A DNA stretch of 64,000 nt, taken from positions 1 through 64,000 of the forward strand of contig JAAEAF010000278.1 of assembly GCA_011037195.1 (NCBI GenBank). Direction: 5' to 3'. This document shows, piece by piece, positions 45,868-56,945 of the stretch. The notes beneath the pieces were generated by a model that was not told the origin of the DNA, ran no database searches, and saw only the letters and a list, made by a program, of their open reading frames with translations. The stretch comes from Triatoma infestans. Taxonomy: Eukaryota; Arthropoda; Insecta; Hemiptera; Reduviidae. Numbering within the stretch: the first letter of the stretch is position 1; each line of letters begins with the position of its first letter. Position numbers and translations under genes: made by a program.

Positions 45868-46047
45868 TTCAAAATGTGGATCACATTATTTATGATTGTC
45901 AAAAATTTGTATCTTCATGGGCTCGACTAATTAGAGAAATCGTAACTTTAGGTGGACGATGGAAGATTGAGAAAAAACAATTAGTCGGCAGCAAATATTG
46001 TCAAGTTTTTATGGATTTTATTAAAAATATTAATATTAACGACCTAT
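45868..46047 (+). pseudogene. Jockey/R1-type LINE C-terminus
   Basis: The frame reads VQNVDHIIYDCQKFVSSWAR, then LIREIVTLGGRWKI, then SKYCQVFMDFIKNI, and stops at 46045-46047. The H...C pair is the second half of the C-terminal zinc knuckle. The following Trp, Lys-Tyr and Phe pattern is the typical last helix of these ORF2 proteins. The first half of the knuckle and everything upstream are missing. The following T/A-rich DNA could be 3' UTR. Confidence 0.55.
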
Positions 46048-46329
46048 AAATAACAATAATACATATTTTAATTCAATTTTGTTTTGTAATTCTTTTGTTC
46101 TTTGCTCGATTTGTTTTGTTTTATATTATTCTTTTGTTCAATGCTTTATCATTATTTTTTAGATTCTTTCCTTCTTTCTTAACTATTGTTAATTTTCTAA
46201 GATTTTTTTATGTATGTATACTAAGATCATTTATCTTGTTAGTTTCTACCATTCTACTATTATTGTACTTGAAGTAACAAATGAAATTATCAACTGAAAT
46301 TAAATATTTTGTTATAACACATGTAATAA
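46048..46329. other. T-rich unique sequence, possible LINE 3' UTR
   Basis: T-rich sequence with no open frame of note, continuous with the LINE relic on its left. Confidence 0.35.
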
Positions 46330-46480
46330 TGTATTGGAGCATGTGGAAAGTAAATTTTTCCACATTAGGGTTACTTTTGAGGGACAAAACACACACACAC
46401 ACACACACGCAGACCATTTGCTAAAAACCAATCTTGATAATTTGACACGATTACACTACTGCCTCGTAAGAGAAAGTAAT
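46330..46480 (-). repeat. Repeat family H, left end with (CA)n
   Basis: A CA tract at 46388-46411, then ACCATTTGCTAAAAACC, TTTGACACGATTACAC and CTCGTAAGAGAAAGTAA, the family's left end in reverse. Confidence 0.75.
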
Positions 46481-47484
46481 TTTTAAACAAAAATAAAATT
46501 CATTGACAAAATGAATAAGTGAACTTTATATTTTGAAATTTTAGGTTTTTGTGGGTAATATATGGGATATGTAGTAGAAGTAAGCAAAACTTAGGTTGTT
46601 TGTATGTTTAGACTTATGTATGTTTTGTATATATTCAAGATATGCAGGCAACAGTAGTGGGTCATTTACAGACAGATGTAGATACATACAGAGCTAATAT
46701 ACACTAAAAGGAGGCCAACATAACCACGTGTTCTAAGTCCTGAGAATCTCCAGAGGGCGTAGCTGTTCCACATCCTACTGTACTTGGCCGATAATTTTGT
46801 TAGTGGTTTTCCACTGCTTACTTGTGCCTTCCAAACGTCTCCCGCCTTCAAAACATTGCTCTCATCCAATCTTTTGTGTGTGTGTGTGTGTGTGTTCGTG
46901 TATAGTGGTGAAATACTAGAGGTGGGTCCCTTCTTCTTAATCCTCAGAGTAGTAGCCGGAGTTCCCACTGCATCCTCTCTCTCACTCTCTCTCTCTCTCT
47001 CCTAACGCTGTGCCCCCGTGTGTTTAATTAAAGTGGCCTGACGGTGCCTGCCGTTGACGGCACAGTCCCAACAACTTTGTACAGGGTACAGCCTTGCTTG
47101 CTTGCTTGCTTGCCTCTACCAACATTCAGTACAGTATACCACAACACACAAGTTTCTAGAGAGAGAGGGAGTGCGAGAGGCGGCACAGCTTGGCCAACAC
47201 TGACTGTTCCATCGCCAACACCACAACAGACCTACAGCCTCCTTCAACTTTACTAACATTCACTCTAAAAAGCTCTTTCTGCACACATACTACTGGAAAA
47301 TCTCTACACTCTACCAGGCTCTCTCTAATAATCCTTGTACTGCTTCTTGTATTTCAAAAAAAGAAAAAAAAAACTTCGTCTTAGAATATTATATTTCAAA
47401 CATTATCAGCTATTAAAGTTTATTTTAAACAAAAAGTAAAACGAAAAACAGAATTAGCTTAGTTTAAAAATCAATGTGTGAGTT
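46481..47484. other. No confirmed gene; GT, CT and CTTG tracts
   Basis: GT at 46874-46892, CT at 46977-47001 and a (CTTG)n at 47094-47112 within a GC-richer island at 46740-47330. Frames over 60 codons overlap on both strands with low-complexity content. Confidence 0.35.
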
Positions 47485-47512
47485 TCAAAAATCTGGTGTG
47501 AAAGACTCACAA
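47485..47512 (-). repeat. Isolated right end of repeat family H
   Basis: AAAAATCTGGTGTGAAAGAC then TCACAAGAC is the family's right-end stem-loop in reverse, without a body. Confidence 0.5.
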
Positions 47513-47639
47513 GACATTCTCCAATTGCCACCATTATAATTTAAAAATTTTCTTTTTCTGCAACAATGTAATAATGTGACAATTATTAAATTCAAAAGTG
47601 AATTTCATACTTTTAATCACAAGTGAGAAACAGAAGTTC

Positions 47640-48540
47640 GAAACAACTAAGGGAATCCGACAAGGTTGTAGCTTAGCCCATTACTACATGAGTCATTCCA
47701 GAATTACTTGAAATGTCCAGAATGCGTAAGTTCTTTAAAATGTTTGTGTGAATATCCTAGCTTTCGCTGATGATATTGTACTGATTGCATGTAACACAAA
47801 AATCTGCTATATAATCCGATTATACTCCAGAAATAGTTGAAGAAATTAAACATGACAATTAGTGTAGAAAAAAACGAGAACTATGGAGATTTGCTGGAAA
47901 AGAGGTCAGCCATTGAACGTCATGTTAATCAACAAGTCCTACAACAAGTGGCCAATTATAAATACCTGGGAATGAATGACGGCAGAATGCACAAGGAAAT
48001 AAATGATATAATAGCTTCGGTAGAAAGATTGTTGAACGCCTTGAAAAAAGTATATCTGAAAAAAAAGAAATAAGTAAAGGTACCAAATTAACAACTCATA
48101 GAAATACATAACATCCGGATTTAATTTACGGCAATGGGTCGTAGGCCCCCTTATCGAAACATCGTAGCCAAATCCAGGCAGCAGAGATTCGCTTCCTTCC
48201 AAGGATCGAGGGCAAGACTCGTAGGAATCGAATAAGGATTATCGAGATGGTCAGAGGTGGCAGGCTGAGATGGTTTGGGCATTTGATGACGATGGATATT
48301 GGGAGAAAGACCAAGACATGCCACGAACTAAGGACGCAGGGCCAGCGAGATAGACGAAGACCAAGAGCACATGGGAACAGACCACTAAAGATGATTTATT
48401 TATATATACATTATTTATATAAATAAGGGAGATTGGAATGGAGTAGACGATGTAGATTATCGCAAGACAGGGAAGGCTGGAAGAAGCATTTGAAGGTACC
48501 TCGACACCGTAATTAAGAAGAAGAAGTAGACAATATATAG
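47640..48540 (+). pseudogene. LINE reverse-transcriptase relic with C-terminal region
   Basis: In pieces across frames: KGIRQGCSLA at about 47650 (the RQGC.LSP motif), AFADDIVLIA at 47760-47790 containing the catalytic F-A-D-D box, NYKYLGM near 47955, then RFLPRIEGKTRRNRIR and GRLRWFGHLMTMD at 48190-48300, and a basic RQRDRRRPRA-like end. The order is that of CR1/RTE-type LINE proteins and the D-D pair is present. Frame changes and stops separate the blocks. An AAGAAGAAG-type tail lies at 48518-48528. Confidence 0.7.
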
Positions 48541-49019
48541 AAGCAGCTATTAATTTTTCTCACAAGTGAAGAAAAGTAATATTCAACTCTATCTATAGAC
48601 TGATATCTAGCGGAAATATGTGAAAACAAGAACGATAAGTGAATAACCAATCCCAGATGACATTGGATTTGAGGTTATCCAAAGAGTCATATGAGACGGA
48701 TTATTTGACTTGAATTAAAATACATTCTCAGTATTATTGCAATTTTTCAGTTTTTTTATATTCATATAAATTGAGAACCAGTTTTAGAACAGTTGCAGAA
48801 AAATGTAATATTCAACACGTAAGTATTTTTATACTTCAATGTAACTTTTACACTTCGCTGCGCTCATGGGGTCAATACCTGAACTCTAGTGTAAAAAAGT
48901 ATTACTCACTGTTGGATAAATAACTATTATACTTACAATTTTCTATAAACATTTATTTAGTTGCTCTAAACTTTATGCATAACATAAATATGTTAACTAA
49001 TAGACTTATTTGTTTTTAG
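48541..49019. other. No gene or recognised element
   Basis: AT-rich sequence. The end, 48990-49019, is pyrimidine-rich and ends TTTTTAG, a splice-acceptor-like site for the candidate exon. Confidence 0.4.
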
Positions 49020-49148
49020 GACATAGAAATACCTGAATGTGAAAACATAACTTGTACATCTCTAGGCAGTGCCTTTATCACAGATCTTTTTCGAGAAAAA
49101 AGAACGCTAAATTCAGAAATTTATTCGGTAAAGTCCTCTATTCAAAAA
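49020..49148 (+). CDS. Candidate internal exon (43 codons), unknown protein
   Basis: The sequence is preceded by TTATTTGTTTTTAG and followed by GTATGT, good acceptor and donor matches, and is open throughout for exactly 43 codons (phase 0 to phase 0). The peptide begins DIEIPECENIT, contains SLGSAFITDLFREKR and ends SVKSSIQK. No domain is recognised. Twenty bases downstream another acceptor-like CCCCTTAG precedes 25 open codons in the same frame, but a 20-base intron is not credible. It could equally be a decayed element with a small insertion. Confidence 0.3.
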
Positions 49149-50623
49149 GTATGTATTTTTTCCCCTTAGGTTATTAATAGACCAGCTATTTCTTCCCTAA
49201 TTGACGTCACTGATTTAGACTCACATTCAATAAAATATACTTAGGGTCTGAAGGGAAGAATTGATATATCCGGGTATAAACTGAATCAAAGAGTAACCAG
49301 TTGCCAGCTAATTAGTCATATAAAACTGAACTCAATAGTTCGATTAGCAACCTCATCAAGGTTGCACTTCAAACTGGCTCCAAGCGCACGTCAGCTATGC
49401 ATTTTACCCGCTATAACGCCCACTTTAAGTATTGGCGAATGGGCTTTAACTTGCACAGCCAATATTTCACCTAATGTACTTGGTCACCACAGATTAGCCT
49501 GCATTGCCATTAATACATCGTATTTAACTTTTAAGACAGATTATACCAAAGTTCACTTCACAGACTTGTACGTAGTTTCTAGTACTTCAGCTAGTATATA
49601 AAAAGCTTCCGGTTTTCTAAGAAAAAGTAGAGGTTGGTTAAAATATGCCAGCGTCCAGATTAATATTAATTTTATGGCATTAGATAGATCACTTTTATGA
49701 CATATAGCTAAACTTCAGATATGAAAATTTAAAGCAATGGTTACATCGTTTTCCTGCTGATTTGGACAGAGATTTTAAGTGGCAATGATGATTTCTTGTC
49801 TGATTTTCTACGGATTAACGAGAGAGTATTCGCACGTTTAGTGCATGATATGAAAAAAGCTTATTAACTTTGGCAAACTGTCACTGCCAGCCAGTCTGAG
49901 AACTGAGAAATGGACTGACACTTCACTTCTTCATAACAGCATCACTGCGGTTATCTCAACATAACATTTACACTAAACCTCAAACATTCTGCTCTATACA
50001 CCTGTTGAGGTAACTGCTGCGGGTTTAGCATACCCACAGGCTATCACTAGCCATCACCTCCAAACACATATTCATCCAAGAGAATTAGTAGCTTCTAAGG
50101 ATCAATCTTCTAGGAGTTGGGTTTCCAACCATTCTCTCTATAGTTCTTAGAAGACTAGAAATAGATGCCGACTATTACTCTATGATGACAGATATGCAAT
50201 ACTCGACTTAAACTAATTTGGATTAATATGTACACGCAGTGGAACTATAGGATTCTACCAAGCGCTCCAACCTCCTAATAAAGCTTCAAACTTTACAAAC
50301 CTCAGGATTGGAACTTTACAATTCAAAATGATTTTTGAACAATCATCAACGCTCTCTATGGTTTCTTGGTCGTACCTAATGACCTTAATATTCTGTTCTT
50401 ATCCCACATAACCGATATCCGATATAAGAAATACCACAACAGTTTATTTACACATTATAACTCTCTTGCTGATAGCCTCTCTTCCCAAAAATGAAAAAGT
50501 GAATCTAGTGAGTTATCATAAATGATTGAAGTTCTTTTTGCGGAATGCTACCAATGGGTAGTTTTCCACTTTTTTATCATATATGTTTTCTATATCTGTA
50601 TAACTTATGATAAACCCTAGTGT

Positions 50624-50658
<35 letters not shown>

Positions 50659-50884
50659 CTTATAAAAGCAAATTTATGTCCTAATGTTAACTCATTGTAG
50701 ATTACAGACTGTCGTCAATCCTTTTTGACTAACTATAAAGTATACACCATTATTGTTGCATTTGAAACAAAGAGGTTATCGAACTTTACAAGTTCTGTAA
50801 GTTCAGTTAGAAAGTTCAAAAAAAAAAACAGAAGAGAGAGAGTAGGAAGTTTTTGAGAAGGTGAAGGAAATAATGTGAATTGGC
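49149..50884. other. No confirmed gene; (AAT)n near 50630
   Basis: The 79-codon frame at 49362-49601 has no recognised similarity. An AAT array is at 50625-50655. No repeat family seen. Confidence 0.35.
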
Positions 50885-51600
50885 CTGCGTAACTCAGGTT
50901 TTAGTGATAGTATAACTTTTGAAACTGGTCTCTAAAAGTTGTTTGTTGTTTGAACTTGCATGTTTGCCAAAGTCAAGGTCACCAGACCAAACCAACCCGA
51001 CTGTTCTTCGCCATCCTGACTTACAAAATAACTTGGGTTTTCCTCGTCCAACGGCGATGACGACAAACCACTTTACCCCCATCTTTCCAAGCTTACTCCA
51101 CTGTACCACCCCGACTTCGCCTACTGCACTGCCGCGACCAACATTGCCTACTGCACCCAACCTCCCCGTTCGCCGTGCCGCCGCCGCCGGATAGACTAAT
51201 AACTTCTTTATAAGTTTTCTCTTTAAAACGCCAGATAGAGTGAGAGTGAGAGATGGAGAAAGGAAAAAGGGCAGATGGATAAAACCAATGGGGAAGACGG
51301 GACACAATCCTAACACAAACACAGCACGCCCCCTCACACACAAACACACATACATAATAGTTTTCGGATCTTCTCTCCTTCATTCATTCTGTTTGTAACC
51401 TCATTATAACTTTGTTTATTTTATTATTAGACTTTACATCTCTAATTTTACCATTCTGTCTTCTTATAACATCCCCCTCCATACAGTGACGCTCTCTCTC
51501 TGTTTCTTTCACCCCCACCCCCCCATGTCTCTCACCTCCTGCCGTCCAATCATAATCGATGAAGCAATCCGATCTTTTTCTCCTTCATTATTATCGATTA
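50885..51600. other. GC-richer island, weak coding candidate on either strand
   Basis: The 50919-51194 plus frame (91 codons, Pro/Thr-rich, ending in an Arg-Arg and Ala run) and the 50894-51355 minus frame (153 codons, Gly/Val-rich) overlap. Neither shows a domain. The CTCTCTCT and CCCCCACCCCCC parts are low complexity. Regulatory or untranslated sequence is as likely. Confidence 0.2.
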
Positions 51601-52200
51601 TTACCGTATAGAAACTAGGGATTGCACTTGGCTTCCCTAGCTTTCTATATCTGTCTCATCTTTGTGGATCTTTGTGGCACTTTCCAGGACCTGACGACAT
51701 AGAATAGTGACTGACTAGTCCAAGGTTAACTAAACTAACAAAACAGGTTATTATGAGTTAACTTGTTATTGTTAATGTGTTGGTATCGTCGAAGTGAGGA
51801 GTAAGTGTTGTTAGTTAGAGATATTAAAGAATTGGTATTCGAAATACGAACTACTGATTTATGAAAATAAACTATATTTTAACAAATAATTTAAAGTGTA
51901 TTGAAACAGAAAAACTAAGATGCACAATTGTAAATGAATATATGAATTATGAAATGAATATAAAATATTAAAGAAGTAGTGTTAAAACCTTAAAACGGGG
52001 GGCGCTCGCGATGTGCGATGGTGCTTCTGATCTGGAACTGATGTGAACTTCTTTCGTACTGGCACTTAACTGATTGATAACTCGAACTTAACTGATGTGG
52101 AACTCCAATGGGACGACGTTTATATTTGCATCACTCACACATCGGCTGATGTGTAAGTACGTGCCATACTAAGACATCTCTCGTAGTATATTGACCCTAG
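51601..52200. other. No gene or recognised element
   Basis: Mixed sequence with a short GC-rich GGGGGGCGCTCGCGATG at 51996-52012. No frames of note. Confidence 0.4.
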
Positions 52201-52440
52201 GGGAGGTCGGTAGTTAACAAAGGCTGTTTTGGCCGGGGTGGCGACGCTTTGTTAACAGATGGCGGCCAGGTGGCCTCTTGAGTGTACATTGACCCTTGTA
52301 TGAAGGAAATACAAAAAGGGTTTTGCGGCGGTTCTCTTGACTGTATATTGACCCCTGTTTGAAAGGGTTTTGCCGCGGTTCTCTTGACTGTATATTGACC
52401 CCTGTTTAAAAGGGTTTGCCGCGGTTCTTGACTTGCAGAA
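52201..52440. repeat. Hairpin plus about 47-bp tandem repeat
   Basis: GTTAACAAAG at 52213-52222 is matched by CTTTGTTAAC at 52247-52256. Then a unit with CTCTTGACTGTATATTGACC and AAAGGGTTTTGCCGCGG occurs as a diverged copy (52271-52329), then 52330-52376 and 52377-52422, with a partial at 52423-52436. The 92-codon minus frame through it is a by-product of the repeats. Confidence 0.85.
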
Positions 52441-52985
52441 GCGGCTGGCTGGATCCTTTTCCAAATTCCAGCCACTAGTTATAATTTTTAGATTTATTTA
52501 AAAATTATATCTCTTCTTGCCATAACATCACATTAACTTGAAATGTTTCTAAAAACAACGCAACTTTTTCTATACGAATTTCTCAAATACTAAATGATAA
52601 ATTGAACAGTACATTAGTACAAATCGTTATCTTTAATTTGCGCTTCTCTACATACACATTATATTAACTGATTGTTGTCGGGACATGCAAAATTAGATTT
52701 TTCGCAAAGTGTATATAGATTACGAATCACGTAGTAGTAAGTTTTTAATAGACTGATAGTAGAACGCACGAAGCGTACCTATTTGGGTCTTATAATGTAG
52801 GTTCTTATATTTGTTATGCCCCTTCCTTGCTCACAGTACTATTTTCTAATATTTAGAAGTATTTAGTAGTACTTTCTAATACATAGAAAAATTTTAGTAA
52901 TAAATAATTTAGACGAAATTTATAAATGTTTCTTCTTTGTGTCTTTTTTTTGTGTGTACTCTATATTCATTAAAGTATAAAGTCC
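52441..52985. other. No gene or recognised element
   Basis: AT-rich unique sequence. TAGTA-rich pieces near 52845-52895. Confidence 0.45.
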
Positions 52986-52989
52986 TTAT

Positions 52990-53072
52990 AAAGTCCTACT
53001 CCTAGTAACAGGAAGTATTGCGATCGTACCAGATTTTCAAAATTATGTTTTCACCGAAATACAATCTGTGTA

Positions 53073-53109
<37 letters not shown>

Positions 53110-53470
53110 GTATTAACAGAATATCTCAAAAACGGAAAATCGCAGGTAACTGAAACTTGGTATTCCGCTTAGGCACTAGAATCGCATCAGATACGAAAAT
53201 TGCGGGAAATATTCATCAACCGGAAGTGCGTCTTTACTGAATTTTTTTTTTTTTTTTTTTTAGTTATTCGTGATTTTTTCAAAAACGGCTCTAACTATTT
53301 GTTTAAACTTCGTACACTATAAACATACATAGATACCTATCACTTTTATTTGACATATTTTACTGGGAAAATTGTTTTTGGGGTGGGGGGGAGTAACGAT
53401 ATGCCTTCCTCTAAGGCCACAGTAAGAGAAAGTTGTGTGTGTGCATGTGTTTCACACCAGATTTTTACTT
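52990..53470 (+). repeat. Repeat family H, short complete copy with (GT)n
   Basis: Left end CCTACTCCTAGTAACAGG at 52995, GT tract 53070-53106, ATCAACCGGAAGTGCG at 53215, and the right end AGTAAGAGAAAGTTGTGTG then GTTTCACACCAG at 53407-53460. The second half is deleted. Confidence 0.85.
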
Positions 53471-54275
53471 TTACAAGTGACAAGGAAGTAATTGTGAAAT
53501 AAATTTTTAAAATTGTTGGTGTTTTTTAAAACAGTCTTCAGAAGTGATTTGTAAAAATTTTGGCCGAATTTCATTAATTTTCACAAACATTTTAAAATTG
53601 AATTTTCATTGGAAAGACATATTTTCAGGTAATCTAATTCGAATATAAGAGGAAGTAAAAAAGTGGTTTTTAGTCATATAAAGAAAACTTGTAAAGTACG
53701 CAGTAATGATATGTGGATATCCCCAGGATCAGACAGGAAGTTATCAGTCAAAAATCTCTTAACCGGAAGCATTTGTACAGTTTTTTTTTGCGTTTTTCTC
53801 AGAAAATGTCACTAAGAATTTTCTTTAAACTTCTTATAGGTATTACGGACATTTAACACTTTTATTGGAAACAGTTTTCCTGAAAAAAGTGTTTCCAATA
53901 AAAATGGTTGTAGAGGAGGTTTTGGGGAAAGAGTGACATCAGATTTCTTCCCGCTAACGTTTCTAAAATACCGAGATTGAAGCGAATCACTTGAATCGCG
54001 TGTGCGCCATTACAGTACGTTTTTTTCTCTATAATTCTCTTGATTCCTTGACTCCTAGGATTGCTTAAAACTACACGATTACTTTTGTTTGAAACTTTGT
54101 CCGTGTAATCTGGGAGGTTCAGCTTCTCAAAAATGTTACTTCGTTATATTTCATCCCCTGCCATCTATATAATTATGAAACCAACAAAACATATAGTAAA
54201 AATTCCAGAGTTTGAAGAACATTCAAGCTGATAGCATTGAGGTAATTTTTTAAATATATAAGCCTAACAACTCAG
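53455..54275 (+). repeat. Repeat family H, second copy head-to-tail
   Basis: Directly after the previous right end comes TTTACTTTTACAAGTGAC then AAGGAAGTAATTGTG, a left end. ACCGGAAGCATTTG is at 53761. The body runs to about 54270 with ATTCAAGCTGATAG. Confidence 0.7.
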
Positions 54276-54342
54276 CTCCCACAGAAATCAATTATCTGGA
54301 GAAAATTTTTCAAATAAAGATAAGTATTATGTACGATGTACA

Positions 54343-54580
54343 TTTTTTTTTTTTTTTTTTAATTTAAGGCGCGTCAACATCTAAGGTCATTGGTGCCCGG
54401 AGACTTCTCAGTGCACTGGCGGCCTCCGGACAGTATTCTCTCGTTACAGAGAACACTGTCCATCACCGGACAGTGAGCTGTAAAAGCTGCTAGGAAGAGA
54501 AAATCTAAGAGCAGCACAACTGGACTCGAATCTGGGACCTCCGCGCGGAAATCCAGTGCGCTAACCACTGAGCTAGTCCC
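54343..54580 (-). mobile_element. tRNA-derived SINE (family S), full-length copy
   Basis: From the right, GGGACTAGCTCAGTGG gives the A box and AGATTCGAGTCC the B box. The body has GGACAGTG/CACTGTCC and GAGAATACTGTCC (hairpin 54428-54461). The end reads GACGCGCCTTAAATT plus a T run at 54343-54360 on the plus strand. This copy best preserves the tRNA head. No clear target duplication. Confidence 0.88.
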
Positions 54581-54589
54581 ATATTCTAA

Positions 54590-55085
54590 AAATTCGCATC
54601 AATTTAATCGTTTTTGTTTTTTGTTTTTAATAAATTTGGTATTTTTTAAACATATTTAATTCAACACAGTATTATAGATAATTAATTGAACCATAGCAAT
54701 TTAGAGGAAAGCTCGATCAGAATAAAAATCAATTTTTCAAATGTGTAATGATAATCTCTCAAATGAAGTTGAAAGTCAAATCGATTTAGTGGCCTTTCGA
54801 ATAGAAAAAAATACGAAAAACTATTCGGTAGCACTTCCGGTTGCATGTCGTATCACTTGATGCTATTTACATGGAATATCAAGATTGAGATTCCTGCGAT
54901 TTATTTATTTTTGAGATGTTTTGCTTTAAGTTCACATATATAAAAATTGCACATACACAAAACGCCCAACGGCAAAAAACAAAACATTTTTTCCGTTTTC
55001 AGGTGGCAGACATCAAAACATGTATTTTCATGGAAAACTCTCACTTTCGAAAAGTTGACACGTTCTGAATACTTACTTAAACCGG
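54590..55085 (-). repeat. Repeat family H, copy next to a SINE
   Basis: GGCCTTTCGAATAG, CACTTCCGGTTGCATG at 54832 and, near the end, AAAACATGTATTTTCATGG then AAAGTTGACACGTTC follow the reverse family order. Confidence 0.7.
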
Positions 55086-55684
55086 CAAGAGTAAATAGAA
55101 ATCATATGCCAGATGAGAATCTGAATCGTGTATATATATGTATATATTTATATATACGTAATCATTAATTGGTTGAGGATTTTTTGTGATGATATCAATC
55201 TAGTGCCCTTTAAAGTCCTTGTAGAAATCGGTAGATAATAGTGGGAGAACCCGATGAATGTCGGATGATAACGAAGATAATGGAGAGGAAAAAACCATCG
55301 GTTAGGTAAATAAGGGCACTGATGTTTTGGTTTCGTTAAATATTTATCTAAAAATCTATAATTTTTTTTTTTAAACAGCCTGTTGATAAGAAAAAAAAAT
55401 ATTATGTTTTTAGATAATACAAACATAGTTTGTAGGGTTGGGAAAAAATTGTAAAAATGGTACAATATTAATGTTTAACAGACAAATAAATGATCATAAT
55501 AGTAGAAAGTGTATAGAAAAATATCCCTCTTTTGGGACGCCGGGAAGTTAGGGAATGGAAAAAAATACTAGAGATCTGTCCCGAACCGACAAAGGATCGT
55601 ACATATAGAAGATGTGAGTTACGTTGTTTAAAAAAAAAAAAAAAAAACAGAAACAGATTGAAAGGAGAGACAGAGTGAACGTGT

Positions 55685-55723
<39 letters not shown>

Positions 55724-56599
55724 CATATTTTAGTTAGAATGATAAGTAAGATAAGAATGGACCATCCGGTTAGTCCCAATGTTCCATACTGTTCACCCAC
55801 ATGTGGTCTCACCATAATATATACACATAGTCTATACCGTTGTCATACTGCTATTGGTCACTCTTCATGTCAATACGTCACACATACACTACAAAGTGGA
55901 AGTTAAGGTTGGAGAGAGTGCTGCCTGAGGGGGAAGGGGGGCAGCATATACCCAAAACCCCCTAACAGTTCGTCATGTAACACTTTAGAATATTACAAAG
56001 TCCAGCTCTCTCGCTCTTTCACTCTCTCACGCCCTCCCTCTTCATCCGCTATTCTTCTTCTAACTTCCATCTTCTGTCTATGTCCTTCATCACTCCTTCT
56101 ACTTCTGTTTGGGGGGGAATGGGGTTTGTTTTTCCACCCAATATACAAATGGACCCTATGACATCACATCTACATCCTCTAGTTCTTCCCGGATCAGCAT
56201 GATTGGTTTTACTGATAATATGACATGGTGACAAAGGAAAAAAGAAAAACTGAATTGAAAACAAAAAATGAAAGTTTACGTCACAATAAAACCTCCAAGC
56301 AAATTATTCCCCTCTCTTTCTTAACATTTCTAGTTTTTGTATACTTTGCTCTTATATTTTATTTCATATTCTGTTTTCTTGCTTTTTGTGGGGATTGGAC
56401 AGAACAAAATATAAAAGAGAAAGGTACACTGACTGAACATTGTTATCTTAAATATTAACTAAGGATCAGAGATACTGCAAGTACATTGACTGACATAGAT
56501 ACTGGTAGCGTGAATAGAAATGCCAGACTGGAATGGTAGAGTGTTGGTGATCATGATGTTTTCTTGAAGACTGTATTTGTACAAGACTAAATGTTTGAG
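55086..56599. other. No confirmed gene; A-run, GT tract, CT-rich island
   Basis: An A run at 55628-55647 and a GT tract at 55680-55717. An island at 55990-56110 is CT-rich. The 115-codon minus frame at 55468-55815 is built on those repeats. Confidence 0.4.
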
Positions 56600-56945
56600 T
56601 TCTTAATTTTATCATCATAAAAATTCGAAATTTTGGCATCATATTTAATTCTAATTAATAATATATAGATGATAAAATAATGATATAATATACTGAAGTA
56701 ACACTTTACAGGAAAATATAACCCCATCCCTTTCCAAAACACCTCTTAGAATTTTCCCTGAAAAATATTTCAGATAGAAATTGTAGCTCTATATATGCGT
56801 AGTTAATATAATAAGTTTAAAAACACACACACCAATTTCTAAAAAAAAAAAAAAAAAAAAACACTCTTTCGAACTCAGGGAACCTCAAAACGTATATTTC
56901 CGGAGAAAACTTGATATCAAAAATTTGACACGATCACAATAAAAG
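56600..56945 (-). repeat. Repeat family H, partial copy with A-run
   Basis: AAATTCGAAATTTTGGC, CCCCATCCCTTTCC, AGTTTAAAAACACACACACC and CAAAACGTATATTTCCGG in reverse family order. An A run lies at 56840-56859. Confidence 0.7.

Noticed and set aside
47094..47112. CRISPR-like direct repeats
   Set aside because: Simple CTTG microsatellite in a eukaryotic genome; no spacers.
50894..51355. 153-codon minus-strand frame
   Set aside because: GC-rich island with open frames on both strands; composition-driven, no domain.
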